64,000 bases of DNA. Origin: an uncultured Tateyamaria sp. GTDB lineage: Bacteria > Pseudomonadota > Alphaproteobacteria > Rhodobacterales > Rhodobacteraceae. Both the position numbers and the translations under genes were made by a program. Below the pieces are notes generated by a model. That model was not told where the DNA came from, searched no databases, and saw only the letters and a program-made list of their open reading frames with translations. The stretch lies in contig NZ_CANNDS010000002.1 of the NCBI RefSeq assembly GCF_947503415.1, positions 62,001-126,000 on the forward strand, written 5' to 3'. Positions 16,277 to 23,044 of this stretch are shown in pieces; the stretch's first letter is position 1; every line of letters starts with the position of its first letter.

Positions 16277-17953
16277 TTGCCGCGAGTAAAACACTACCAA
16301 TTCAACATGCGCCTACTCCGAGCAGGACGAACCGCCGCAACCGCATTTGGACCAAGCTTTGCACCGGGAGAACCCCGCGAACTTGAACAACGGCCTTGGG
16401 AAAGTATTGACGGCGCGACCCTCTATGTTGGTCAAATTTACAATAACCCGCCAGGCTGGACAGACTTTATTCGAACCGGCAGCCCTGATCTTCCTGGCGA
16501 CCTGTTTGCCAGTGGTGCTGGTGCCGTTCTGTTTGTGCCAAGTGGGGGAAGGATACTAGCGATCTGTTTCGGTCATGTGCACATCGCATTAAATGATGAC
16601 GCATTCGTTAGGCAATTCGGCCTGAAAGTCACACTCAATGCAGTTTCACGCGAGAAACTACGCAGTTTGGACACGGCAACACCTGATGCCGTGACTGTTC
16701 AAAAGCGGGTTCAAACCAGCAAGGATAGCGACCTACAAGCATTCGGTGTCGATATGTATCGAGACCTTGCAAGGGTTGCGGCAGGCACGCCTAGAAACAA
16801 GGACTTCGCACAATTTGTAGCTGGCAAGGATGCCCTGAAAGTAATTGCAAAGGACAAACCTGACCAAGTGCAAGCGCTTTGTGACCGAATGCTGGCTATG
16901 TATCTCCTAGAGGATTACAAGGCAGATTTTTCTTGGGTTGATCGTATGCAGATGGTCTCCGAAAAGGACGTGATCGCCCAGTTAGACGAAAAGCTATTTG
17001 AAGCGCTGGACAAATTGCGAGCGGGAGAGAACGCCGACCTGCACATGTCGCCCCCAGAAATCGTCGATTACACTGAGGGGAATCAGCTTCACTACAATGG
17101 CTTCGGAAGTAATGGCTCCGATTTTGAAAGCCTCTCGATAGAGGATTACGTTGCTGAGCTTAATCGGTGCGAGTTTGACGGTGAGGTGATCGAACTCAAA
17201 GAAAAGCACTACATCTCGGCAAAGAAAGACAACGAAGAGAAGTTCGATCAGAAATGGAAAGTTTATGACTGCTTCATTTTCGAAACCTCTCTTGGGGAAA
17301 ACGGCAACGAAAAACACTACGTGCTGTTTGCAGGGTGCTGGTATTGTGTCGATCAGGACTTCAAGGCCGAAGTAGATGAGGCTTACGACGCCCTCGAGAA
17401 AGTTAATATCGTGGGGCCGACCACGTGCTTGAACGAACGAACTCTAATCGAAGAGCTTGTGAATACCCGTGACGATCTTCTGAAACTGGACCAACAGAAG
17501 ATCAACCCGAAAGGTGTAAAATACGGCAACTTGGAGCCATGCGATTTCTTCTCCGCATCGCGCGAATTCATCCACCTCAAAGACGGACATTCGTCCGGAT
17601 CAATAAGCCATCTGTGGTCTCAGGGAGTTGTGAGTGCTGAAGCGTTTTTGACCGATCACGATTTTAAGGTGAAACTTCGTAGAATTGTCAAAAGTGAGAG
17701 CGACAAAAAGGCAGGCGGCACGGTGTTTGAGGAACTTTTGCCGATGGCGGCTCAAAAGCCCATTCGAACAGACTTCAAGGTAGTGTACGGCATAATGAGG
17801 AAACCATACAAAGACGGATCATTGGGTTTGCCGTTTTTCTCCAAGGTCAGTCTGCAAGCCGCCGTCAAACGACTGGAAGAGTTCGGCATTCCCGTTGCGT
17901 TGGAGCTCATTCAAAAGCCCGCTTCAGATGCTGAGGCTGGCGAAGACGAGTAG
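16277..17953 (+). CDS. TIGR04141/DUF6119 sporadically distributed protein
   Basis: A 558-residue protein matching what I recall of the TIGR04141 (DUF6119) family: a start of the type YQFNMRLLRAG, a GAVLFVPSGGRILAICFGH strand pair, then LKVTLNAVSREKLRSLDT and a KRVQTSKDSDLQAFGVDMYRDLARV segment typical of the family. The family is patchily distributed among mobile elements; its function is not established. The start is TTG at 16277, supported by GGAGG 6 bases upstream. A+T-richer than the core genome. Its presence beside CBASS-like and Shedu-like genes suggests a defence role, which is inference. Confidence 0.8.
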   Translation: MPRVKHYQFNMRLLRAGRTAATAFGPSFAPGEPRELEQRPWESIDGATLYVGQIYNNPPGWTDFIRTGSPDLPGDLFASGAGAVLFVPSGGRILAICFGHVHIALNDDAFVRQFGLKVTLNAVSREKLRSLDTATPDAVTVQKRVQTSKDSDLQAFGVDMYRDLARVAAGTPRNKDFAQFVAGKDALKVIAKDKPDQVQALCDRMLAMYLLEDYKADFSWVDRMQMVSEKDVIAQLDEKLFEALDKLRAGENADLHMSPPEIVDYTEGNQLHYNGFGSNGSDFESLSIEDYVAELNRCEFDGEVIELKEKHYISAKKDNEEKFDQKWKVYDCFIFETSLGENGNEKHYVLFAGCWYCVDQDFKAEVDEAYDALEKVNIVGPTTCLNERTLIEELVNTRDDLLKLDQQKINPKGVKYGNLEPCDFFSASREFIHLKDGHSSGSISHLWSQGVVSAEAFLTDHDFKVKLRRIVKSESDKKAGGTVFEELLPMAAQKPIRTDFKVVYGIMRKPYKDGSLGLPFFSKVSLQAAVKRLEEFGIPVALELIQKPASDAEAGEDE

Positions 17954-18080
17954 AACATTCTCTCATATCTGATATTTAGTCAGATGGGTCGAGCATCATA
18001 ACTTATTGACCTGCTCTGATATTTTGTGAAATCGGCTCAAAAAACACTGCGTCTAGTACTGCTTAATGGACCGAATTGGC

Positions 18081-18106
18081 CCCGCCCAGCATTTACGCCG
18101 GGCGGG
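18081..18106. other. Strong hairpin between DUF6119 and next gene
   Basis: CCCGCCC and GGGCGGG pair perfectly, with a further GC/GC inner pairing, in the stretch between the two converging genes. No T-run follows on either strand. It may act as a bidirectional transcription barrier. The rest of 17954-18149 shows nothing I can identify. Confidence 0.4.
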
Positions 18107-18149
18107 ATCGTCGCATCTAGGCTGGTTCTGCGAAAACACGGGCAATGAG

Positions 18150-18482
18150 TTAGCTGCGATACCTGCCACGAACAGCATATTCTCCACCGTTTTCAGAGAA
18201 AGCCATATTATTGAAGGCAGACGCGTTGGTTGCCAACTTGGCAAATTGGGCCAGACCGCTGGGCAACTTTCTTTGGGCTTTAGCTAAGATATGAGAAGCC
18301 AGCAAGACGACTTTGAATGCGTTGGCTGGATCATCAGATAGGTTTGGATCATCGGCTATAACCGCCGCTAGGTCCATGGCCGCGCGAACATGGGGGCGCC
18401 GATACCCAAGTTCTGAACGCGCTTCACAAATGGCGTCCTTCAGCTTAGCGGTGCGAATGGTGTTTTCGGATACGAGTTCCAT
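18150..18482 (-). CDS. Hypothetical protein, 110 aa
   Basis: A 110-residue protein I do not recognise. It is mostly helical by composition (IRTAKLKDAICEARSELGYRRPHVRAAMDLAAVIADD). The ATG at 18482 has AAAGGAGA 6 bases upstream, a strong ribosome binding site, which supports expression. No membrane segment or motif is seen. It lies within the run of minus-strand genes of the element. Confidence 0.65.
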   Translation of the reverse strand: MELVSENTIRTAKLKDAICEARSELGYRRPHVRAAMDLAAVIADDPNLSDDPANAFKVVLLASHILAKAQRKLPSGLAQFAKLATNASAFNNMAFSENGGEYAVRGRYRS

Positions 18483-18641
18483 AGGTAGTCTCCTTTTGAT
18501 TGATAGGAGCCCTATGTGTGATCCTTCAAAGTTAAGCCTTTTACTCCGTGCGGTGTGCAAAAGTTTACGCAACACCGAAACAGAAGAAGGCCCCCAGCCA
18601 ATTTCTGATGAGGGCCGATAGTATTCTGACTTTATTGGTGT

Positions 18642-18881
18642 TTAGGCGTTCAGGCGTTCGTGTGAGTCGGCCACATCCATGCTGGTGATGCCGCCGCGTT
18701 CAAGCTCCTGGGCGTCATTGCGAATTTGCATCAGCACCTTACCCATGTCGGTATCAAGCGCCCGCAAATAGGCCTTCTCGAAGGTTTCCCCGTCCTGCTG
18801 CATCGACTTTGCCAGCTTATCCAGTTCCGCCTCTGCGGCTTCACGATTTTGTCCTGCGGCCTTCCGCACATCTTTAGTCAT
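18642..18881 (-). CDS. Coiled-coil hypothetical protein, 79 aa (downstream part of a split frame)
   Basis: A 79-residue helical protein beginning MTKDVRKAAGQ. GAGGAG lies 7 bases before the ATG at 18881, so it can be translated alone. The same frame is open upstream to an amber codon at 18963-18965, beyond which it continues as the 43-residue frame 18963-19094. The intervening codons also encode heptad-like coiled coil, so this is probably the C-terminal part of a once longer protein of about 150 residues. Function unknown. Confidence 0.6.
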   Translation of the reverse strand: MTKDVRKAAGQNREAAEAELDKLAKSMQQDGETFEKAYLRALDTDMGKVLMQIRNDAQELERGGITSMDVADSHERLNA

Positions 18882-18962
18882 GGTCTTCTCCTCAATGGGC
18901 GAGTTCGCCCGTTTGGCCGTCGCTCGGGCGGTCTCCACTTGGTTTTCAAGCTGTTCGACCTC

Positions 18963-19094
18963 CTAGGCCAGTTCAGCGACTTCCTGGGCTTCTGCTTCAT
19001 CACGGGCCAGCCGCATCAAAGCGTCTTCCAAGTCTTTCTTGCGTGCTTCCAGCCGTGCCAATTCAGCGGCGTGGCGTTGTCCTTCTTGGCTCAT
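18963..19094 (-). pseudogene. N-terminal fragment of coiled-coil gene, ended by in-frame TAG
   Basis: The ATG at 19094 overlaps the stop of the upstream 219-aa gene (ATGA), a classic coupled start. It encodes 43 residues of coiled coil (MSQEGQRHAAELARLEARKK...) and stops at TAG (18963-18965). Directly after the TAG the same frame reads EVEQLENQVETARATAK and runs without a stop into the gene ending at 18642. A single base change from GAG, CAG or AAG to TAG would explain it; read-through is the alternative. Confidence 0.5.
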
Positions 19095-19750
19095 CGTGTG
19101 GCCTCCATCTCTTTCAATTCGGCTTGCGCCTCGCGGGACACGTAGGGTTGCGGGGACGATGCCTTGATGCGGAGCAATTCCACCCGGAGGCTTTCGGCCA
19201 CCCGTTCCTCAGCATCGGCAAGAGAAACGGCGTGGCGTTCCCGGATCGGGGTATCGATGCCAAAGGTGCGGGCGAGCTTGACGCCGCCTGACTGGATCAG
19301 AGCTTTCACCAGGGGTTCGGCAGCCCGATTGTTCGTAAGTGCCCGCTCCACGGCAGTCAGATCGCCACCGGCACCCGAAACCTGCCCAACGTCTTTCCGC
19401 AACGCATCCGCATAGGCATCCCACGAGGACGTTAGGGCATTGAGGGCTTCGTCCACCGCAACAGCGAGCTTGGCCCTCTTGGAGGTGGCATCAAGCGCAG
19501 TCTCGGCGCGACGCCGGCGGTTGTTCCGTTCAGCGCTGGCATTTGCGGCGCACTGGCGCTCGTTCAGTTCAACAAGGGCATCGTCAACGATAGAGATGCG
19601 CTCGGCCAATGCGGCAGCAGTTCCACCCGGTTTCTTTCCGGCAATTATGGCGTCACGGGCTTCGGCGCGGGCATTTTGGAGTTCACCGGTTAGGCGTTCC
19701 CGCTCGGATTGTAGGTCGGCAATCCGTTTGCCCAATTCATTCTTGTCCAT
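19091..19750 (-). CDS. Coiled-coil hypothetical protein, 219 aa
   Basis: A 219-residue protein with an N-terminal coiled coil (ELGKRIADLQSERERLTGE..., to about residue 95) and a more globular C-terminal half containing a hydrophobic segment around LVKALIQSGGVKLARTFG. I do not recognise a family; the layout could suit a structural or remodelling protein of a phage satellite but there is no direct evidence. Its stop overlaps the start of the next small gene by 4 bases. Confidence 0.7.
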   Translation of the reverse strand: MDKNELGKRIADLQSERERLTGELQNARAEARDAIIAGKKPGGTAAALAERISIVDDALVELNERQCAANASAERNNRRRRAETALDATSKRAKLAVAVDEALNALTSSWDAYADALRKDVGQVSGAGGDLTAVERALTNNRAAEPLVKALIQSGGVKLARTFGIDTPIRERHAVSLADAEERVAESLRVELLRIKASSPQPYVSREAQAELKEMEATR

Positions 19751-19930
19751 ATCATCCTCGGTTCGTTGTCGTCGGGGAGCGGACGGCTAAGGTCGAAACC
19801 GCCAAAGCGCCTCAACCGTCCGCATTTTGCCCAGACAAGAAAAGGAGGTGATTGCCTGGCACAATCACACGATGCCGCGTCGGCGCGGCCTGGTGAACCA
19901 GCGTTTGACTACCGAACGTGAAATGCTGGC

Positions 19931-20311
19931 TCAGGCTTCGCCCATCAGGTCGAGTTCCATTTGCCGGATAAGATCGGTTGGAACGCCGGGATTATTCAGA
20001 AATTGGCCAGGGTTATCTTTCAGGTCAGACCGGTAAGAGCGCCAACATTTTGCGTTGGGGCAATCAACATCTCTTTCGATAAATGCCCGCATTGCCGGTG
20101 TCACCCATCCGCGGGGAAAGGCCATGCTGCCGTGAACGTAATACATACCAGCCAAAAGGCGGACAGTGTTTGATCTCATGGTAAGATTTGGAAGCGGCGG
20201 AAAGTCATCCAGTGCTTCGGCCACCAGTTCCTCTGCAAGTTCCTGAGTTTTGGAATACTGATGCGCGGGCAAAGGCGGGACTGGCCGGGTGCTGCTCTCT
20301 TGCGCTTGCAT
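19931..20311 (-). CDS. Hypothetical protein, 126 aa
   Basis: A 126-residue protein with a Pro-rich N-terminus and a conserved-looking core (LTMRSNTVRLLAGMYYVHGSM, RGWVTPAMRAFIERD, CPNAKCW). Two nearby cysteines (CPNAKC) might bind metal but there is no second pair. No family is recognised. It sits between the Shedu-like gene and the coiled-coil genes, same strand, as part of the element's minus-strand cargo. Confidence 0.6.
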   Translation of the reverse strand: MQAQESSTRPVPPLPAHQYSKTQELAEELVAEALDDFPPLPNLTMRSNTVRLLAGMYYVHGSMAFPRGWVTPAMRAFIERDVDCPNAKCWRSYRSDLKDNPGQFLNNPGVPTDLIRQMELDLMGEA

Positions 20312-20525
20312 CCAGGTTCTCCAGATTGTTGCTGTTCAACAGCATGATGCCGTGCGGGCTTCAAAAGGTAAGCCAGCAAGCCGTCCATCTGACATTCGAT
20401 CAATGGAGCTTTCCCTAAAGATAAATTTGAAATCAAATACTTGGATTCCAGCGGCGACATCAAGTACAGTACCGGGAACTGAATCGACTGTAGCTACCGC
20501 CCGATACTGATCGTTGTCTTGACGC

Positions 20526-21326
20526 TCACTTCCGTACCCTAATCGTTTCAGATGCCTTGACCCAAGAATCAACGCGTTTTCCGTTTTGCATCGACACTTG
20601 TTTTGGCGCGACAGAACCTGCCTTCAGAACGTCATGCAATGCCTTGCTCACCCGTAAATGCGTAGGTTCCATCCATGCTACCATTTGGCCATCACAGATT
20701 TCATCACCAAGAACATCGATAAACTCGTTGTGTCGCACCCCGATATTCAAAGCGCAATTTCCGTTCAAGTTTTCCGCCAGACTGTCGAATGACATGATCT
20801 TGAAGTTAGGGGTTTCATACGACTTAACCAGTTGCTTTCGCTGTGGACTATTTTCTATTTCGGCCCTACGCCCATGTACTAATATGAACTTGAACGTAGT
20901 GGGGTGTCTTGCCATGTGTGCTGGAACCTGCAGTGTGCTCAACGATGCTAGAAATCCAGCCGCGTTGGCTTGGTCGTTTAACCAAGCCTCCCAAGTCTTT
21001 ATCTGGTGGATGGCTTTCTGAAATTCCGAACTGATTTCGTTGCTATTGGGCTTAAAATAGCGGGAAGATGGCTTCTCTATCTCAATGAGGACAGCGTGCC
21101 AATCGATGCTGCTTTTCGAGAAAAAGAAGAAATCTGATTTGTAATCGGCACCAAATGGCAATTTTCGAAGAACGAGTCCAAAATGAACGCCGTGATTTTG
21201 CACGAACATCCGCGGAATCAATCCCGTATGTTGCTCAATAAAGTCTTGATAAACTTGCTCTTTGTGCTGCTCGTCAAGCAAGCTGAGATACTGGGACTTA
21301 AGGTCCTCGTTGGTTGAAGTGCTCAT
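20526..21326 (-). CDS. Shedu-type (DUF4263) putative anti-phage nuclease
   Basis: A 266-residue protein of the DUF4263/SduA type. The core reads YQDFIEQHTGLIPRMF, then YKSDFFFFS (Asp65), LIEIEKPSSRYF (Glu82, Glu84, Lys85) and AIHQIKTWEAWL, matching the PD-(D/E)XK-like layout of Shedu nucleases. The exact ExK lysine is not clear: the motif here is EIEKP. Shedu proteins are single-gene phage-defence nucleases. There is no N-terminal sensor domain of large size, so it is a short version. The gene is distinctly A+T-richer than flanking core genes. Confidence 0.82.
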   Translation of the reverse strand: MSTSTNEDLKSQYLSLLDEQHKEQVYQDFIEQHTGLIPRMFVQNHGVHFGLVLRKLPFGADYKSDFFFFSKSSIDWHAVLIEIEKPSSRYFKPNSNEISSEFQKAIHQIKTWEAWLNDQANAAGFLASLSTLQVPAHMARHPTTFKFILVHGRRAEIENSPQRKQLVKSYETPNFKIMSFDSLAENLNGNCALNIGVRHNEFIDVLGDEICDGQMVAWMEPTHLRVSKALHDVLKAGSVAPKQVSMQNGKRVDSWVKASETIRVRK

Positions 21327-21540
21327 CTAAAAGAACCCACATTTTTTAGTAGAGACCATCGCACAGGGCCTAATGGCTCTCAACACATTGCAATCACTAG
21401 GGCAAAATGAACTTTTGCACATCTCGCAACATCACCTGGTCTGGGCTACTAGCGATCTTTCACTTCGCCCCGCAGCACACCCTATTTTCCAAGTTAGATC
21501 AAAGTTCTAATCGAAGGAAGGTCCGACTTGCGTTCGATAG

Positions 21541-21828
21541 TTATTGGTCCTCAAAATAGGGCGTGGCCACGATCCATTCCACCAATTGAGTGCGGGTTTC
21601 ATCGTCAAGGTCCTTGCGTCTTTCGACTGCCCCGATTGCTTCGTCTCTCACCTTTGCGGATTGCCAGGGAACGGGATCATGTCCGGCACTCATCTCGGCC
21701 AGCACCCCATCGTCTGGGTCATGCAGATAGCCCAAGCAGATGCGCATGGTCACGCCGCCATCGGCAAATACCACGGTGGCAACGCCGCCAGGTCGTACCA
21801 GGTTTATCTGATTAATCGGATCAGTCAT
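21541..21828 (-). CDS. Hypothetical protein, 95 aa
   Basis: A 95-residue protein starting MTDPINQINLVRPGG, with a beta-rich start and a helical C-terminal half (DDETRTQLVEWIVATP). The ATG at 21828 overlaps the stop of the terminase-small-like gene by 8 bases, implying co-translation. No family recognised. Confidence 0.6.
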   Translation of the reverse strand: MTDPINQINLVRPGGVATVVFADGGVTMRICLGYLHDPDDGVLAEMSAGHDPVPWQSAKVRDEAIGAVERRKDLDDETRTQLVEWIVATPYFEDQ

Positions 21829-22462
21829 CAGATGTTCCCCCGGTCTCCTGTGGCGTCCCCTGGACGACTTCGGCGTCAATCGTGTCGTGTCGTTTATCCG
21901 AGACCATTTCGGTTACCACGGGCTTCCGTACAGCCCCTTCCGGCTGAACCAGCTTGGGTTTGGCTGGCAAGGAGGTTTGAACGCTCGTAGAATTGTTGAT
22001 CTGGACATTGGTCTGGGCGGGTCCATCCACAGAACTCATCCGCAGAGATAGGAGCTTGTTCAAGACACGGGGATCGACGCTCGCCGTCTCGAAACGGTAA
22101 ACCGACTCGAAGTCGTCATCCAACTCAGGTTCACCCGTTTCAGGATCGAAGCACTGAACCCATTTGCCAGTCCCCATCTCCAAGGCCGTCTGGACCACCC
22201 GCATGGTCAATTCTTCTTCGAAAGCTGCCAGGGCCTCGTCCCATGCTTCTGCAAAGTCAGGATGCTTCGCACGCCGGTCATAGAAGGTTCGCCGGGTCAG
22301 GCCAGTCATGTTCGCCGCATAAGTGATGTGACCGAACTGACGGAGATAGAGCAGAAACTCGTCGCCCTTCTCGCCGTAGATCGGGCGGGTAATCGCTGCA
22401 ATCTTGGAAGGCATCCGCGGGTCGCTGGCCGGTTTGATCCGGTTCATCCTCATCAAGCTCAT
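21821..22462 (-). CDS. Terminase small subunit-like HTH protein
   Basis: A 213-residue protein with an N-terminal helix-turn-helix region (FLLYLRQFGHITYAANMTGLTRRTFYDRRAKHPDFAEAW) followed by a helical segment ending in a disordered acidic/Thr-rich tail. The HTH plus the KHPDFAEAW-type follow-on is what phage small terminase or phBC6A51-like proteins show. In satellites a small terminase redirects packaging of helper capsids. No large terminase is in the window. The start among closely spaced ATGs (22462, 22453, 22447) is not decided. Confidence 0.65.
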   Translation of the reverse strand: MSLMRMNRIKPASDPRMPSKIAAITRPIYGEKGDEFLLYLRQFGHITYAANMTGLTRRTFYDRRAKHPDFAEAWDEALAAFEEELTMRVVQTALEMGTGKWVQCFDPETGEPELDDDFESVYRFETASVDPRVLNKLLSLRMSSVDGPAQTNVQINNSTSVQTSLPAKPKLVQPEGAVRKPVVTEMVSDKRHDTIDAEVVQGTPQETGGTSDD

Positions 22463-22793
22463 TGTGGTGCCTATTCTGTCTTCGTCACTGTGCTTGGCTG
22501 AGGTAGGCGCCGATTAAGCCCTTGAAGTCATTCATGCCCCAGACGCCAGAACGCCCAACTCGGTATCAATGGGACGGCCTGTCTGTGCGGGTTGACGACT
22601 TCGGATTTTTCCACGGACAGCATCCTCGTTGCCGTTCGAGGTCAGAATGTCATGTTCCGTTGGAGCCGTATGCCAGCGATTTACAAGGGAGTGTGCCGGC
22701 TCACAACGTTGCGCAGTCCCGTTCTTCCAAGCTGGAAGAGTTCTACGTCAACAAGGCGTTTTCGGAGCCATATGTAACATATTGTTTTTATTG

Positions 22794-22813
22794 ACTTGTT
22801 GACGATGTTGAGC
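22794..22813 (-). repeat. Iteron-like inverted repeat, left arm (20 bp)
   Basis: Exact reverse complement of 22928-22947; the arms are separated by 114 bases. Confidence 0.9.
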
Positions 22814-22927
22814 GTCGTTGAACGTTTTCGCTATATATATCCGGATTGCACTTGGCCCTGTGTCCTGGTCAGTGCCCTATGCCTGATCGGCTTATTCTAC
22901 CAAGATAAATTACTTTAAGCTCAACAT

Positions 22928-22947
22928 GCTCAACATCGTCAACAAGT
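22928..22947 (+). repeat. Iteron-like inverted repeat, right arm (20 bp)
   Basis: Exact partner of 22794-22813. The first 15 bases beyond the leading G recur in direct orientation at 22993-23007. Confidence 0.9.
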
Positions 22948-23044
22948 GTTCCGAAACAAGGCCTTAGGCGCGTCGCGCTTAGATCAACGAAACTCAACAT
23001 CGTCAACGCCGTGACCGAAATACTGCGCTCCGATATGCAGAGCA

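Larger units (their letters stand above)
22463..23044. other. Non-coding region with iteron-like repeats: candidate replication origin
   Basis: 582 bases without a credible gene, between the primase-helicase and the terminase-like gene. It contains a perfect 20-bp inverted repeat: GCTCAACATCGTCAACAAGT at 22928-22947 and its reverse complement at 22794-22813. A third shorter copy (CTCAACATCGTCAAC) is at 22993-23007, and fragments at 22746-22755 (CGTCAACAAG) and 22919-22928. An AT-rich tract (CTATATATAT, 22831-22840) lies between the arms. Satellite and phage origins often lie next to the primase gene and use such repeats, so an origin is the leading reading; an operator cluster is the alternative. 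Confidence 0.55.

Noticed and set aside
20336-20572. 78-aa minus-strand frame overlapping the end of the Shedu-like gene
   Set aside because: No SD or similarity; overlaps a better-supported gene.
22522-22794. Plus-strand 90-aa open frame in the candidate origin
   Set aside because: No SD, no family likeness, overlaps the inverted repeat arm.
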